Assembly (NCBI RefSeq): GCF_014633365.1
Contig: NC_068339.1
Coordinates: 10,749,925 to 10,813,924, forward strand
Reading direction: 5' to 3'
DNA length: 64,000 nucleotides
Source of the DNA: Diospyros lotus
Taxonomy: Eukaryota; Streptophyta; Magnoliopsida; Ericales; Ebenaceae
Part shown: one piece after another, positions 35,201 through 48,600 of the stretch
How the letters are laid out: each line of letters begins with the position of its first letter
Numbering within the stretch: the stretch's first letter is position 1
The notes under the pieces: generated by a model
Told to the model about the DNA's origin: nothing
What the model saw: only the letters and a program-made list of their open reading frames with translations
Database searches by the model: none
Translations under genes and position numbers: made by a program

Positions 35201-38200
35201 CCCAGCTAATTCCTGGCGAAGAAGATTCAGAGGTGGCCTGTTCAATGATAAAGTCAGTCAGAAGACAAGGTTCTCACAGCTTATGGATAACAAAATTCAG
35301 TGGCCAGATTAACAGATGATATATATGTATATATATAATCTTGAACAGCAATGCTTACCTTTCAGCAGGTATGTGGTTCATCCGCAATCTGAGGTTGGTA
35401 TATGAATTATAAGATGCTGCAAACTCTAACACAGAGAACAAAATGTCCATTATGGCGATCTTTTGTGATGCATTCAACTTGTTCCAGTATTTCTTCTGCA
35501 GATTAAAGATGACAATGTAAAAGATTTTCTCATGTCATAATAAAGAAAGCAGATGTGAAATTTTAGCCCATTCATTCATTTAATTAAGTTGTCCAATCTC
35601 TGAGACTCAAAGAGACATTTGAGTCCAGTTGTGGATGGAGAAGCTAAATTCATCTAAGCTTTCAACTGATCCTAAACATTTGAATAGCCAGTATCTATTC
35701 TGGGTCTTCTTGTGAAGAGAAGCGATTGTTTCACTGAGAATGTTTCTAAACAGTGCCAACTTTTTGCCATTCCCTAACTATTTATCATTTGTTTAGAACT
35801 CATGTTGTGTGATCTGATGAGTTTTTGCTACGTAACACAATCCTCCTCTATTCAGATTTGAGGTCGGCTGCGGATAGGAAGTTCTAACATGTATCTTGTC
35901 CAACATGTGTCAGACATGGATATGGCACCCTAAATGAGTATTTGTCCTCCTTTGATGATAATAAAATTATTAATAGAATTGCTGATCTGGCAAAACCCAT
36001 ACCAGATATTATGAATAAATTTATCAGCATGAGTGACTGAGTTTATGTGCACAGAATTTATCAGGTTTGATATCAATTTCAATTTCTGAAACAGCAAAGG
36101 AAAATACATGATTCATGGGGAGAAGAAAGATGACACTATAAAATAATTATGAACGATGAAAAAATTATACAAGAAATAGGTAAATACCTGAATACTATCA
36201 ACAGCACCTAGAAGTAGTAACTGAGTGATGCATTTACTCCTTATTGTTGTCAGTAATTGACTATCCTCCTCATCTTTGGTGGCATCTGTCTCCACAGCAT
36301 CAGAAAGCTAAAGAAGACAGCATTAAATGAAGTAGTAAGTGAGGTGAAATAGCAATGCAACTTAATTGGTCTCAGGATAGAATTCATGCTGCAAAAGTTT
36401 TCCATTAGTAAGGCACCAGCCATGAAAATTTTCTAATCTCACGTCATGAAAGAATCACAGTGATTTTGCAGTTCTAAAATTTTAGCCTGAATGACTGGCA
36501 AGGGCCCACACAAAGGTCCAATACAGTATTTAATGTTAGGCGACAATTTCAATAAATGCTCATTCATAAAATTCTAAAATGTGATCCTGGCAGTGAAAGC
36601 AAGATTTGTTTTTCCTTTTTTGGTTGTGGGTAGGAGGATTTAATGTTAGGTGACAAATTCAAATCCCAGTTAAAGTAAAAAAAAAAAAAAAAATGCTCAT
36701 TAAATTCTAAAATGTGATCCTATTAGCAGAAAAAGAGTATTTTCTTTTTTTTTTTTTCTTTTTTTCTTTTTTGTGGGGGGTTTGGGGAGGGTGGGGGGTG
36801 TTCAAAAGGCAAAACCAAAAGGAACTTAACTGATATTGAGGAAAGTAAAATGATCAAGTTACTACAACAGCAGCATACCAAGCCATTGTGGGATAATGAC
36901 CTGAGTTACTAAATAATTAAAAAAAAACCTGCAATGCTACATTAAATAAGTAAACAACTTAATCATAGTGTCACAAAATCAATGAAAGGATGTGCAAATT
37001 ATACAGATCATGAATTTAAGGTGCTGCTGAAGCTCAACTTGACAACCGTTTACAAATATAGGAGGGGTATGATTCACATAAAACATTTGCCTTTTTTTTA
37101 TGAGAATAAAGGAAAGATGCACCACCAAAAGAAAGCAAACCCTTTACAAAACAAAAGGCAACAACCAAGAAGAACTAATGCTGCTCAATCACCCCTCAAC
37201 AACCACCAAAAAGAAAAATCAAAAGAATGAGCAAAGAAAAACAAAGAAAAATAAGCAGGACCATGGCACCACATAAAAAGGTAAAAACTAAAATAGAGCA
37301 CTCAAAGAGTATCAACCAAATGCTCCACATCCTCAAAGGTTCTATCCTTTCCATCCAAATTTCCACGTCACAAATATAGAGATAAGAGACCTAAATCTAT
37401 TTTGAACCAAAAATGCAATTGGCAACAAGAATGCTTTTACTGAAGCTGGCATAACACACTGTAAGCCAATAATGAATGACAAAACTGCAAATCTCTTTGG
37501 CTACATGATAATTTAGCAGCAACTGATTTTACATCCTTAGCACCAATTCATGACAAATTAAGCACTCCTTGGATTCTCAATTATGAGAATAGCACTATAA
37601 GCGGCCACTCAAACAAGCAAACCAACCCTGAAATTAGCCCTTGATCTGTGGATAAATTTCCAAGCTCAAATAGAATGATTTAACCAAAACTCTCCTTGAG
37701 CAGGACCTCCACGCCCATGCATCCAGAGAGTGATCATTAAGTAAACCAAACAAAGCAATCATCAAATCAACCTCCCAGTCTTAGAGATTTCTCTGAAAGA
37801 TGGGGGGCCCAGGCACAACACTTACTAGTAACCTGGCCAAAATAGCAACCTAGACAAAACATTGAACCCAGTCAGAATGAGGTCTATGGCCACAATAGCA
37901 ACAACAACAATCAAAAGCCTTAATCCCATTAGATGGAGTAGCCTGCATGAATTGTAGACTTTCATGCATCTCTATCCACAATCACATCCTCTACAAGATC
38001 ATTATATCCTCTATCATGTTTAAGGGTTTCCCACTAAGCTTTCTTTGGTCTTCTTTTCCCTCTTTTATTACAAACTTCCTCAACTTCATTCACTCACTTC
38101 ACATGTGCATTTACTAATCTTCTTCTCACATATTCAAACCATCTTAATCATAACTCCTACGTCATATTTAGTAGGTGCCACTCTAACCTTATTATGTATG

Positions 38201-41200
38201 ATTTTGTTTCTTATTTTGTCTTTTCTTCTATGATCACACATCCATGGCAACAGTCTCATCTCAACTATGTCCATATTTTGTACATATTAGCACTAAATTG
38301 CCCAACATTCTGAGCCATAAACAAAGATGGTCTTATAGCCATCTAGTTAAAACTTACCTTTTAGCTTTAAAGAGATTTTATGATCAAAAAATTCCAAATT
38401 CATTATATTTTAGTAACATCCTTCATAGTCTTCCCATCTTTTTGAACAATTGATCTACGAATTCCAAAATGATCTTTTTCTAGATAACTTGGTCCTCGAG
38501 TCTCACAATAACATCACTCACACTTTTTATTTTTACAAAACTTGTAATGGTCCTCTTTAACTTAATCTAATAAAAATTTAAACCTTCTTTTAATAATAAA
38601 TAAATAAAACCTTTGAATTCTATGTTGTTTCTCCAAAATTCAAATTTATGATTCATGTCTTCTTGTCTCATCCACCAACAAAATATCGTTTGTAAATAAC
38701 ATGTGCCAATTGATTTGCTTTATGAATTTATATATCACAAGAGCAAAGACACAATGGCTCAATGCAAATCTTGATGCAATACAATTGTAATTGAAAAGGT
38801 TCCAATATCTCCTCACCTCCACAAGTCTTACACCCTTCGACTTGATAATACTTAATAACATGTAAATAAGCAATTTGAACTCCTTTCTTCTCCAACAACT
38901 TCCACAAGAACTCTTTCCGGACGACTCTATTATAATCGTTTTTCAAATCTATAAATACCATATACAAATCTTTTTGTTTATCTCCAGGCCTTTTCATTAG
39001 ACATTTCAGTAAGTAGATAGCTTCTGATGTAGGCTTACCACACATAAAACCAAAATTGGTTTTCAGAGCCTTTGATTTTTCTCCTTAATCTTTGTTCAAT
39101 TACCCTACCCATCTTCTTACATGTTTCTCAAAGAGAAGGGCAATATTATATATAACATCATTGGTGATGGATAAAATTTTGATACAGGAAACCATGTCTT
39201 CAGAATTGCTGGCCATAGAGAGGTGGCGTTACAAGTTTCCAGCAGAGCCAAAAGAAGTTTGGGCACAGGATCCACGTCTGCCCATCCATCTATAAGATGA
39301 AGTGATCTCTTAAGCAATTGAAGCCATGGAGCAGAAATCTCATTGCAGAAGGGTGATGCTGTTAGTGAGGAGGCCAAGAGGGAAGATCTGGCACCTATCA
39401 GGGTTACTATTGGCTTTTTGTGCTTTGAGATCCCATTATGGGTGGACCCAGGATTGATTGAGAAGTTTTATATTCCATGTCCAGCACCATTGCAGTTGCC
39501 AGATTTGGGAAAGGCAAAAGGGTGTCAGCTTTTGGGAATCGGACTTGAACAGGAGTGGGTTTCTACATTACTAACACTACACCTCAATTTGTCTTCAACT
39601 GTTTCAAACAAATCTGAATTTCATTTTCTAACCCTTTGTAAGAAACATACAAATCTGCAAAGTCCATGCTGCCCAAAACCGACCATGCTGCAAAGTCCAT
39701 CCAGCCACCTACTCTACTAACCAGATTCTGTGGCTCCAGAAGTGCAAATTCCAAGGAGATTGACGAGGGTTGCCTGTTGGGGAGACTCTCCAAGTTCAAG
39801 AGCACATATTTTTTTATTATTTTAATTGGGTACTCAGGGCGATGAGTCTTATGCTTGAATTTTTTTTGATTAAAGTTTCCAGAAAAGTGAGAAGATGAAA
39901 GTTTGGCGGACTTTTTTTCACTTCCATGCTGTTCTTTTATTCTCCTGACGCCCATGTCTGGTCGGATCTCTTTGGATGCTGTTTCTTTCATCCCGTTGAT
40001 ATGCATACAGGTATCATCCTCCCTCCATATATCTTGTCAATAATTTTCTATATATGTTTTTCTTTAAAAAAGGAAAGGGCATCTCCAACCCCCACTCTCC
40101 CCAACTAAATGTATAGGATCCAAGAATAGAAAAACAAAATTGAAATAGTAGTAGTAAACCATCATATTTAGGTACTAGCATACACTAGTTATAGAAGAAA
40201 ATAGAAAATATAAGCACAGCAATGACGGTGAACAGGGTACCATACAGACAACAACCAGTTAAAATAGAAACCCAATTGCAAAATACCTTGGATGGTGAAG
40301 ATGGTATCAAAACATCGGCAGAAGGACTCTTAGGTTTAGAGGTAAAACTTCTGGTAAAGATATTGTCCATCATGTTTCCCATGATTCTTTGACCAATTGT
40401 TTGATTATGCTGGAGGCTTCCAGCTTCAGAACGACTCCGAGATCTTCCAGAAGGTGAAACTGCACCTACAGAAAAAGAGCATTTTTAGTTTAAGGCATGA
40501 GCTTAAATATATGCCTGCAAACAACTTCCACTGCTACAGCTTCAGTTTCTTATGTATTAGACTAACCTTCAGAATCCCACATAAACTCTACTTAAACTAA
40601 CCTTCAGAATCCTCTGTTTCTTGATTGTGGTCCAGTAATATTGATGCATTAGGATCCTTTAAAGATTCGTCCATACTAAAGTTTATGGATGCTGAAGCAT
40701 GAGCATCACCATTATCACTGGCATTAAGCTGGTGTTTAGCCGATGGTTCATTTTCCTCTAACTTCAGGGGAGAACCATCACTTTTATCGATCTTTAAATC
40801 TCCGGATAACACTGTATGCTTCTGGGAGTGTGCAAAACCCAAAGAATTGAGCAGCTCAAGGGGTTGTGTAGTGTATGAAGCATCCCTGGCCCAAGATAAG
40901 AAGTATTACTAAAAACAAATGCAAGAAATTATTAGACAAAGAGATTCATACCTTATGCTTTTCAACAAGGTATCCCAGTCATTGTCACTAAACTGGTGTC
41001 CTCCGACTTCGATGAGATGTACTAATGCACCCAAAGACAATGAAACAACTGACTGATCTGTCTTTTTGGCACAATCTAACAGCAAGCTCAGGAGTGGAGG
41101 CAGCATAAAACATACTTCCTACATGGGGGTGGGGGAAGAAAGATAATCTCTATCGTGGAAGTTAAATTTTAAAAGTAATCAAACTAATGAGAGCAAAAAA

Positions 41201-42617
41201 AAAAAAAACAGTAATCAAACTAAATTTTAAAATCACTGGTATCCGAATACTCAGATACAAACAAGCAATCAAAAAATATTCCAAGAATATTTAGCCAAAA
41301 AAAAAACAATTGTCCAAGAATAACACTATAGCTGAAGATATTATGTCAGTGCAGCTCATAAGGCTTTATGCACCAACCAATTATTTCTGGAAGGATAACG
41401 CAAAGATTAAAATCAATAAAAATCATTAGTGGTGAAGACATATTCCTCCCCACCCACCCCCACCAAAAAAAAAAAATCCCATCCCATCATGGTTCAATTT
41501 TGGGGATCTGGAGGAGATATTTGGTCATACAAAAACAAAGTTTGGCAGTCCAAAAAAGTCTTTTTAAGTGTAAAGCTCGAAGAATTTGGAGAAGTACATG
41601 AAATGCAAAAATTGGTGAAACCTATCCTCCTTGCACTGTGAAATTAAACCATTCTTATTTTGCTGACAAAAAAAGAAAATTATTCTTTTGAAGTATTATT
41701 ATATTTTTTTGACTTGCCAATATAATCAAGCTTGCTAAAATGATGACTATATCAGAGGGATATTTTTCTGGTATACATGAACAGAATATATGCCGTGTAA
41801 CAATACAAAAGCATTTGCAAAAACAAGAATTGTATCTCTTGACACTTGAAAACAAAATAAACTATCAATTCAAAAGCACATTAAAGTTGCCCCAAAAACA
41901 CTACAAGATGGTATACAAAACCTGAATATTCCAGCAATAGACTTGATTTAACCAAAAAATGATCTTGTGAAGAAACTACGATATAAAAACTCAGTATGGT
42001 TCTGAGTGTGGCTGTCTAAGTATTCAGATATGTTTATCTTTCATGCTCAAGCAAACTAAGACAAAGCGACATTTCATATATCTAAGAGTAATACTTTCAT
42101 TTACTTTTTGTATGTGTGTGTTGGGGCAGGGGGGAAGTTGTTTGCAAACTAAGAGGGACTTTTATCTAAGAGTAATACTTTCATTTACTTTTTGTATGTG
42201 TGTGTTGGGGCAGGGGGGAAGTTGTCTGCAAACTAACAGGGACTTTTTATGCTAAGGACGAGACTTTTATGCATAGTCTCAAAGTAAATGAGGTGCTTGT
42301 TTCATTTGGAAACATATTCATCTGATACATCTCCAAGTAGTTAATTCAAACAAGTGTGTACAGGTAGTTCACACGTTTAGAAGATTCAACTCAGCATAGT
42401 ATAGGAGATTACTCTAAAATGAGGTGCTTGTGTGCGATATTTTCTATTTGGAAACCTACAGAAATTCTTTGTTTATATGCCAGGACTGGGAAGGATTACC
42501 ACACCCGATGCTCTTATCCACGTGAAAGCATGCCATTTTTATTTTTTATAGGATGAAACTGAGATTTCATCTGCAGAATCTAAAAATTTTGATGCAAAAT
42601 TCAGGCTGTGACTCCCC

Positions 42618-42648
<31 letters not shown>

Positions 42649-45600
42649 AAAAAAACCAAAAAAAAAAAAATCATATCAAAAGTCAAAACACGTCCAAGAA
42701 AACAAGTGAATGCACAGTTCCCACCAGTCTACCATGAAATATCTTGAAAGAATAACTTAAACACCTCTTGCAAAGCAAATTAAAGTATTTGGAAGAGCTT
42801 TCTTATTCACTCCATCCATGATAAGAGGAAAATACTATTCCTAGGAGTCTAGGGCTTAGAGATGGCAGAAACCAAGGCTAATAAGCAAAAGTAATCCATA
42901 AATGTTACACACAAAAAAAAAAAGCATTTGGGTACCTTGTAAAAAGTGTTGAAAAGGTTACACAACAACTGAAGCGAATGAATACTAGTTTCACGAAGCC
43001 ACTCATCGCCAGGAGAGAACGAGCTCTCTTTTCCAGCTTGCCTCACATGATCAAAAATGGGAAATAGGACGCGGTAGAAAATGCTTTCCCAAAATGGTGA
43101 TGAAAACTTGCTACCTCTTTCATTCAGCAGGTCAAACAAGACCTCCAATGCACAGTTTCTGACCTCTGGCCTAGGATCAGACGTTAGGTCAGACAAACCA
43201 GCCAGCATCGGGAACCAGTAATGCTCAGTCACATCATATGTTGTATCCATATTGACATCAATGGGCTTCAAAGCACCACCTGGTACAAGGCCCTGAAATT
43301 TAAAAAATAAAATAGCAACATATTTAATAGACCTCTTCCAAAGAAAAATGGATTCCAGGTCAGGTGTAAACAGATATTACTCTAATGCGAAGATATCAGA
43401 AAGGATAAACATGTAGCCTACCTTCAAAATGAAATATATTGACAAGTTATCAAGCCATGGAAATGGTATCCTACTAACATATTTCAATAACTATTTTCCT
43501 GGAAGACATTGGATAATAAACCATAGGTGTTTGTTTGACGAAAATCAGCCATATGTACAAAGAGAGAGAACACAACACTAAGCCTCGCCAGTTAGTGTAC
43601 GCTACATAAATTTTAAATCATCAATCATCTATATCAATGACCATTTATTTTGTAAAGCCATTACAATCCATGACTGTATAACCAACTTATATAAGTTGAG
43701 GATAGTACACCCCTATTCCATGTTTTTACGTTGAAAAACTCATATGGATGAAGATCTAATGGTTTTGTCTTAAGTGCACGGAAGTTGCAGGCTTGCAGCT
43801 CTCAAGAGGCATCAATCAGCTGAAACATTTTCCTTAAGCTTGGAGTAGTCAGGTGAAGCATCAATTACAAGTTACATATTGGACAACCTTAGGTGCTACT
43901 AGCTCAGTCACCTAAAGGATCAACTGAAGCATCAAATTCAAATTCAAGTCTTGTTCATTGCCTAAACAGGAAGACCCTTGCCACCAACCCAGTCCAACCA
44001 TCAGTCGATCAACTAATCACCTGAATATTATCAGGCGCTACACTTTAACACTGGAATGGAATAACTGATGGGTATCAACTGCCTAAACGTTCAGACTTTG
44101 ATGTTTAGCCACTGGAGTAGATCAGCAAGTCGATTAGTCACCTGAATCTTGATCAGGCGATGCAATTCAGATTCTGGACATCAACAGTCACTTGTTTAGT
44201 TGTCTTGAGGCTTTCTCAGTCATGATTTTTTATTTCTGAACATTATCAACCACTTCATCAATCAACTTCCTAAATGCCAACTGAAGAAGATTGGGTTCTA
44301 GGCATCATAAGCTGAAGCATCAATCATCTGTTCACGGCACCTGATCCATCAGGCAAAACCATCAATGGCCTGATTGGAGCATCCATCACTCATCTGGAAG
44401 AAAATTTCAAATTTCATAATGGCATCTACCCACTGCAAAGCATTAATGAAAGGCAAAGGAATGTTGGGAATAAGTCACAACATTCACCAAGCACCTCTAC
44501 AAGTTAAATCCATATATAAGGGCAAGCATCAAATAGGAGATTCAAGGAATATAACATTGAACCAAGAACCTCCTCTAGGCTCATTGAAGAACTAAGGCAT
44601 TTACAGTGCCTATTCAATAGACCTACAAAGAAAAACATATATGAGCTTAAAGAAAACAAATTTTGATTTCCTCTTCAAGAGAGCACCAAAAAGAAGTCGA
44701 CACAACTTCAAATCAGAAGTTTCTCAAAGGCATTTTGAGACACAGCTACCATTTGAAGAGAAACAGTTGCGAAGCAGTTGTAAAGTATAATCTCTATTCG
44801 TCTTTTGTGTCTGTTTGATTTGGATACATATCAGCATGTCTAGAGGCATCCTTATCATAAATATAAATACTTTTGATTGCGGTAAGGATTGTGACATGCT
44901 TGCAAAGTGACAGATCTCAGGGAGAAAAAGAAAACTGGAAGTGAGGTTTGTAGTGAGCCTGTGAAAACCAAGATGAAAAGGTTATTGGAGTAAACACATG
45001 AAAACTCAATTGGCATCTTTTTTTGGAACTCAAAATGTGTTGCTTTAATAAGTAGACATAGGAAGTCAAAGGTGTTGAACTACTATAAATCTTGTTCCAT
45101 TGTGTGGTGTGTTATATTTAACTTTTGTCGTGCTAATCTTGCTAGCAATACACCATCACTTTTGTGCATAAGTCCCCTACTATTGAGGATAAATTGTGTC
45201 ATCTAAACACAACTATTAAAACCTGGGTAAGCACTTAACATTTGAGAAAAAATTTATAAGACTTAATTCACCCCCTCTCTTGAGTCTGACCATAATACAA
45301 GGGGCAAGACCAACAATGTCAAACTTAGGAGTTTCACATTGTGTTCTTCTTTTCTTTTTATTTTCATTTATCTTTCTCAATCTCTTTTGCCATAAACTTC
45401 TTCCATTCCATCCACTCTCCTTACAAAAGTCTCTATCAATTTTCTTCTCACATGTCCAAAAACAATCTCAATTGCATCTAATGCAACTGATCATCAATAG
45501 CCACTTGGACTTATTTAATAATCTCGTTTCTAATTTTGTCTTCTCTTGTTTGATTTGGCATTCTCCATAACATCCTAATCTCAAGTAAACCTTTATTTTG

Positions 45601-48600
45601 CACATATCGGTTAACTGCCTAGCATTCCATATTCACAAAATAAAGTTGGTCTTCAATATATGATAAAACTTCATTTTTGGCTTTAAAAGATTTACAATCA
45701 CATAAAATGTTGGAAACGCTTACCCATTTTAACCACTGTGCCCTGTATCTGTGAGTAACATCCTCAAAAATTTCTTCTTTTTTCAACAATTGATTTGAGA
45801 TATCTGAACTGACTTTTTCTTGAAATAATTTGATCTTCAAGTCTCACCAAATCTATCATCCCCACTTCTGTTTTACTAAACTTACTTTCTATATATTCAT
45901 TTTTTTAACTATTCAACTTGGAGCATTTGTATTATAAGATATCCCTCCACAATTTGAACTTATTATTCAAGTCTTCTTTTGCCTTATCCGCCAAAAAACT
46001 ATCGTCTACAAATAACATACACCAAGGAACATTTTACTGGATGTACTTTGAGAGTTCATCCATAACTAGAACCAAGAGGTAATAGCTTAGAGTACACCTC
46101 TATTTTTGTTCATTTTCCCACTTAAATTATCTACTGTTCATTCAACGACCAAAATTTGCAATGCTATGTGCAGATGGCATCAAAACAACAACAACAACAA
46201 CAACATATCCAGCCTTTATCCCACTATGTGGCATCACATTAATGAAATTTTTCCTTTGATTTTTCTTAGGAGAATATGTTCATAAAGGTTGACTCCATAA
46301 ATACATCCCAACTTCATCCATATTTAAATTAGACTTCATGCATTTGACCCCTAGTGATTGATCAAGCTAGAAAAACAGGCACTCTAGGGAAAGTGCTGGT
46401 AATCAAACATCACTGCTCCTTATTTTCTGCACCTAATATCAATAAAATTAAGCCAGTATAAAGCAAGTCAAGTTCATTCTCAAATGTTAGCATTATAATC
46501 AATCTATCATAATAATAAATTAAAACTTTACCTATTTAGCCAAGCCAAATGAAGTTAAAATATCTTACTTTAACATTCAAGAGAGAAAAATTATGCCAAA
46601 TATGTCCTCTAGAAAATGACTTCCTAATTAGTATTGGTGAAACAACCTCTGCAAGACGATCTTCACATATTCGCAAGAGTGCAATAGCCTTCAGACTTAT
46701 GCGGGGGGACCTTTTGTTGTTGGCAAACCCAATAAGACAGTTGACACAATCCATAAAACAGTCCCCAACAACCTGATCGAAATGTTCCAAGATAACTGCA
46801 ATTTTTATTTTTTTTTTTTTTGGGGGGGGGGGGGTATAGAATACAGTTAGCTGCAGTAGAAATGAAAAAAACAACACATCAGACAAAAACACTCTATGAG
46901 AAAGTGCTTGAATCTCACCTTGTTCTACATTTTCAAATGCGCCCTCAACGATTGGTTCCAATTCATCATCTGCAGCAGCAGTAAAAATCATGAAAACACT
47001 TCGCCAGCCTGACTTTATGCTTCCAACTTTAGATTTTATCATCTGCAATTATACCAAAAAACATGATCTAATACAAGTAATAAAAATAACCAACTTCCAG
47101 AAATCTGATGGCAAAACATACTTGAACAATGCAATCTACAATCAGCCTCCGTACAGTTTCACTTCGACTACTCCGCATAAGAACGACAAAGGGTTTCAGA
47201 ATGTCATTCTGGAATGTGAAGTTGGCAAGCTCAGCACGCTCCAAGTACTTCATACCAAGTTGCCTCAGAGAATCTATGGCATACATGGCAATTTTTTCAT
47301 CATGATGACTCCCAGCAAAAATAAAATGATTAGATAGGACAGACCATATTCTAGCCCATACCTGGAGAAAGTATTGCAGAACTTTAATATTAGAAACAGA
47401 AATGTGTTATCAGATTTCGTTAATAAAGATACATGTAGAGATGTTCCTATCCAAATGTAAATTTTTCAAAGATACAAGTTTCGATGACTCAAAACAAATA
47501 ATATGTCAAACAAATGCATTAACAGTCACTTAACCAGAAACCTGGAAAGAGATATGTCATGCAGTGATCTAAACATGCATACATTGGCTGCAAGATGACC
47601 ATGGTTTATGCTTGTTGATGTACATAAACATGATAGTTTCTCTGTCAGATATTAAACCATGGTTTATGCTTTTTGTTGACATAAATGTAGCAAAACTAAG
47701 CACATCAAAACAACACCTTTAAAGTTGCACCTCACAAAAATTTAGAGAAAGAACCAAAAATCTGAAAGAAAAGGCAAATTACAAGAAAAGGAGGCAAACA
47801 TAAACAGAAGATCCAAATAAGAAGATAACCAATAATCAAGAAGATCACTTTATCTAGAAAGACAGGCAGGTAGGGGGTGGGGGGTGAGAAGCTGAGATTA
47901 TATACAAATGCTTAGATGGAGATTAATCCAACTGGTAACAACATTTAATCAAAACATATGACTGACTGACAACTGTAAAACAATAGATATGAAAATAAAC
48001 ATTTTTAAATAACGGTTAGAGATTATATAGATTCAACATAAGCAAATAAATAGGACAAGTTTCTCAGCACAAAAAAGACAAATTTGATTATTACCTAAGA
48101 TGAAAATTTTAGTCATTGTATTTTTTGTGAAACTTAAAAGTTCTATTGACTTTACCACATCTAATAATTCTTTTGCATTTGCATCTAAGTCTACTAGGCT
48201 CATTACAATTCAAAGGATGTTTGAGATAATAACGGCTCTTGAAAATTCTTAGGGTGAAGATAGCAACACATTCATCAGTCTTATGGACAATTCTATGAAA
48301 CGCATTTTAAAGTAAAAACAGATAATAAAATATTTATTGAGAGGCAAGAGGATGAAATGAAGGGAGTTCATAGCAAAAGAGAGAGGAAGACCAAAGAAAA
48401 AATCTTGGTTGGAAACCCTTAAATGTAACATACAACATTATGGCCTTATAAAGGATGTAGCCATGAATAGAGATTGCTAAAGGTCTAAAATTCATGTAGC
48501 TGAACCCCCCAAGTGAGATTAAGGCTTGTAACTGTTGTTGCTATAATAGATTCAGATCATAGTTTGTCTAGACCCAACCTTCAGTTGACTATATACCACA

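Noticed and set aside
42043..42255. Open frame with two 28-residue repeats, like a repeat protein
   Set aside because: It is produced by an 84-bp DNA duplication inside a BIG5 intron; it has no homology and sits antisense to the gene.
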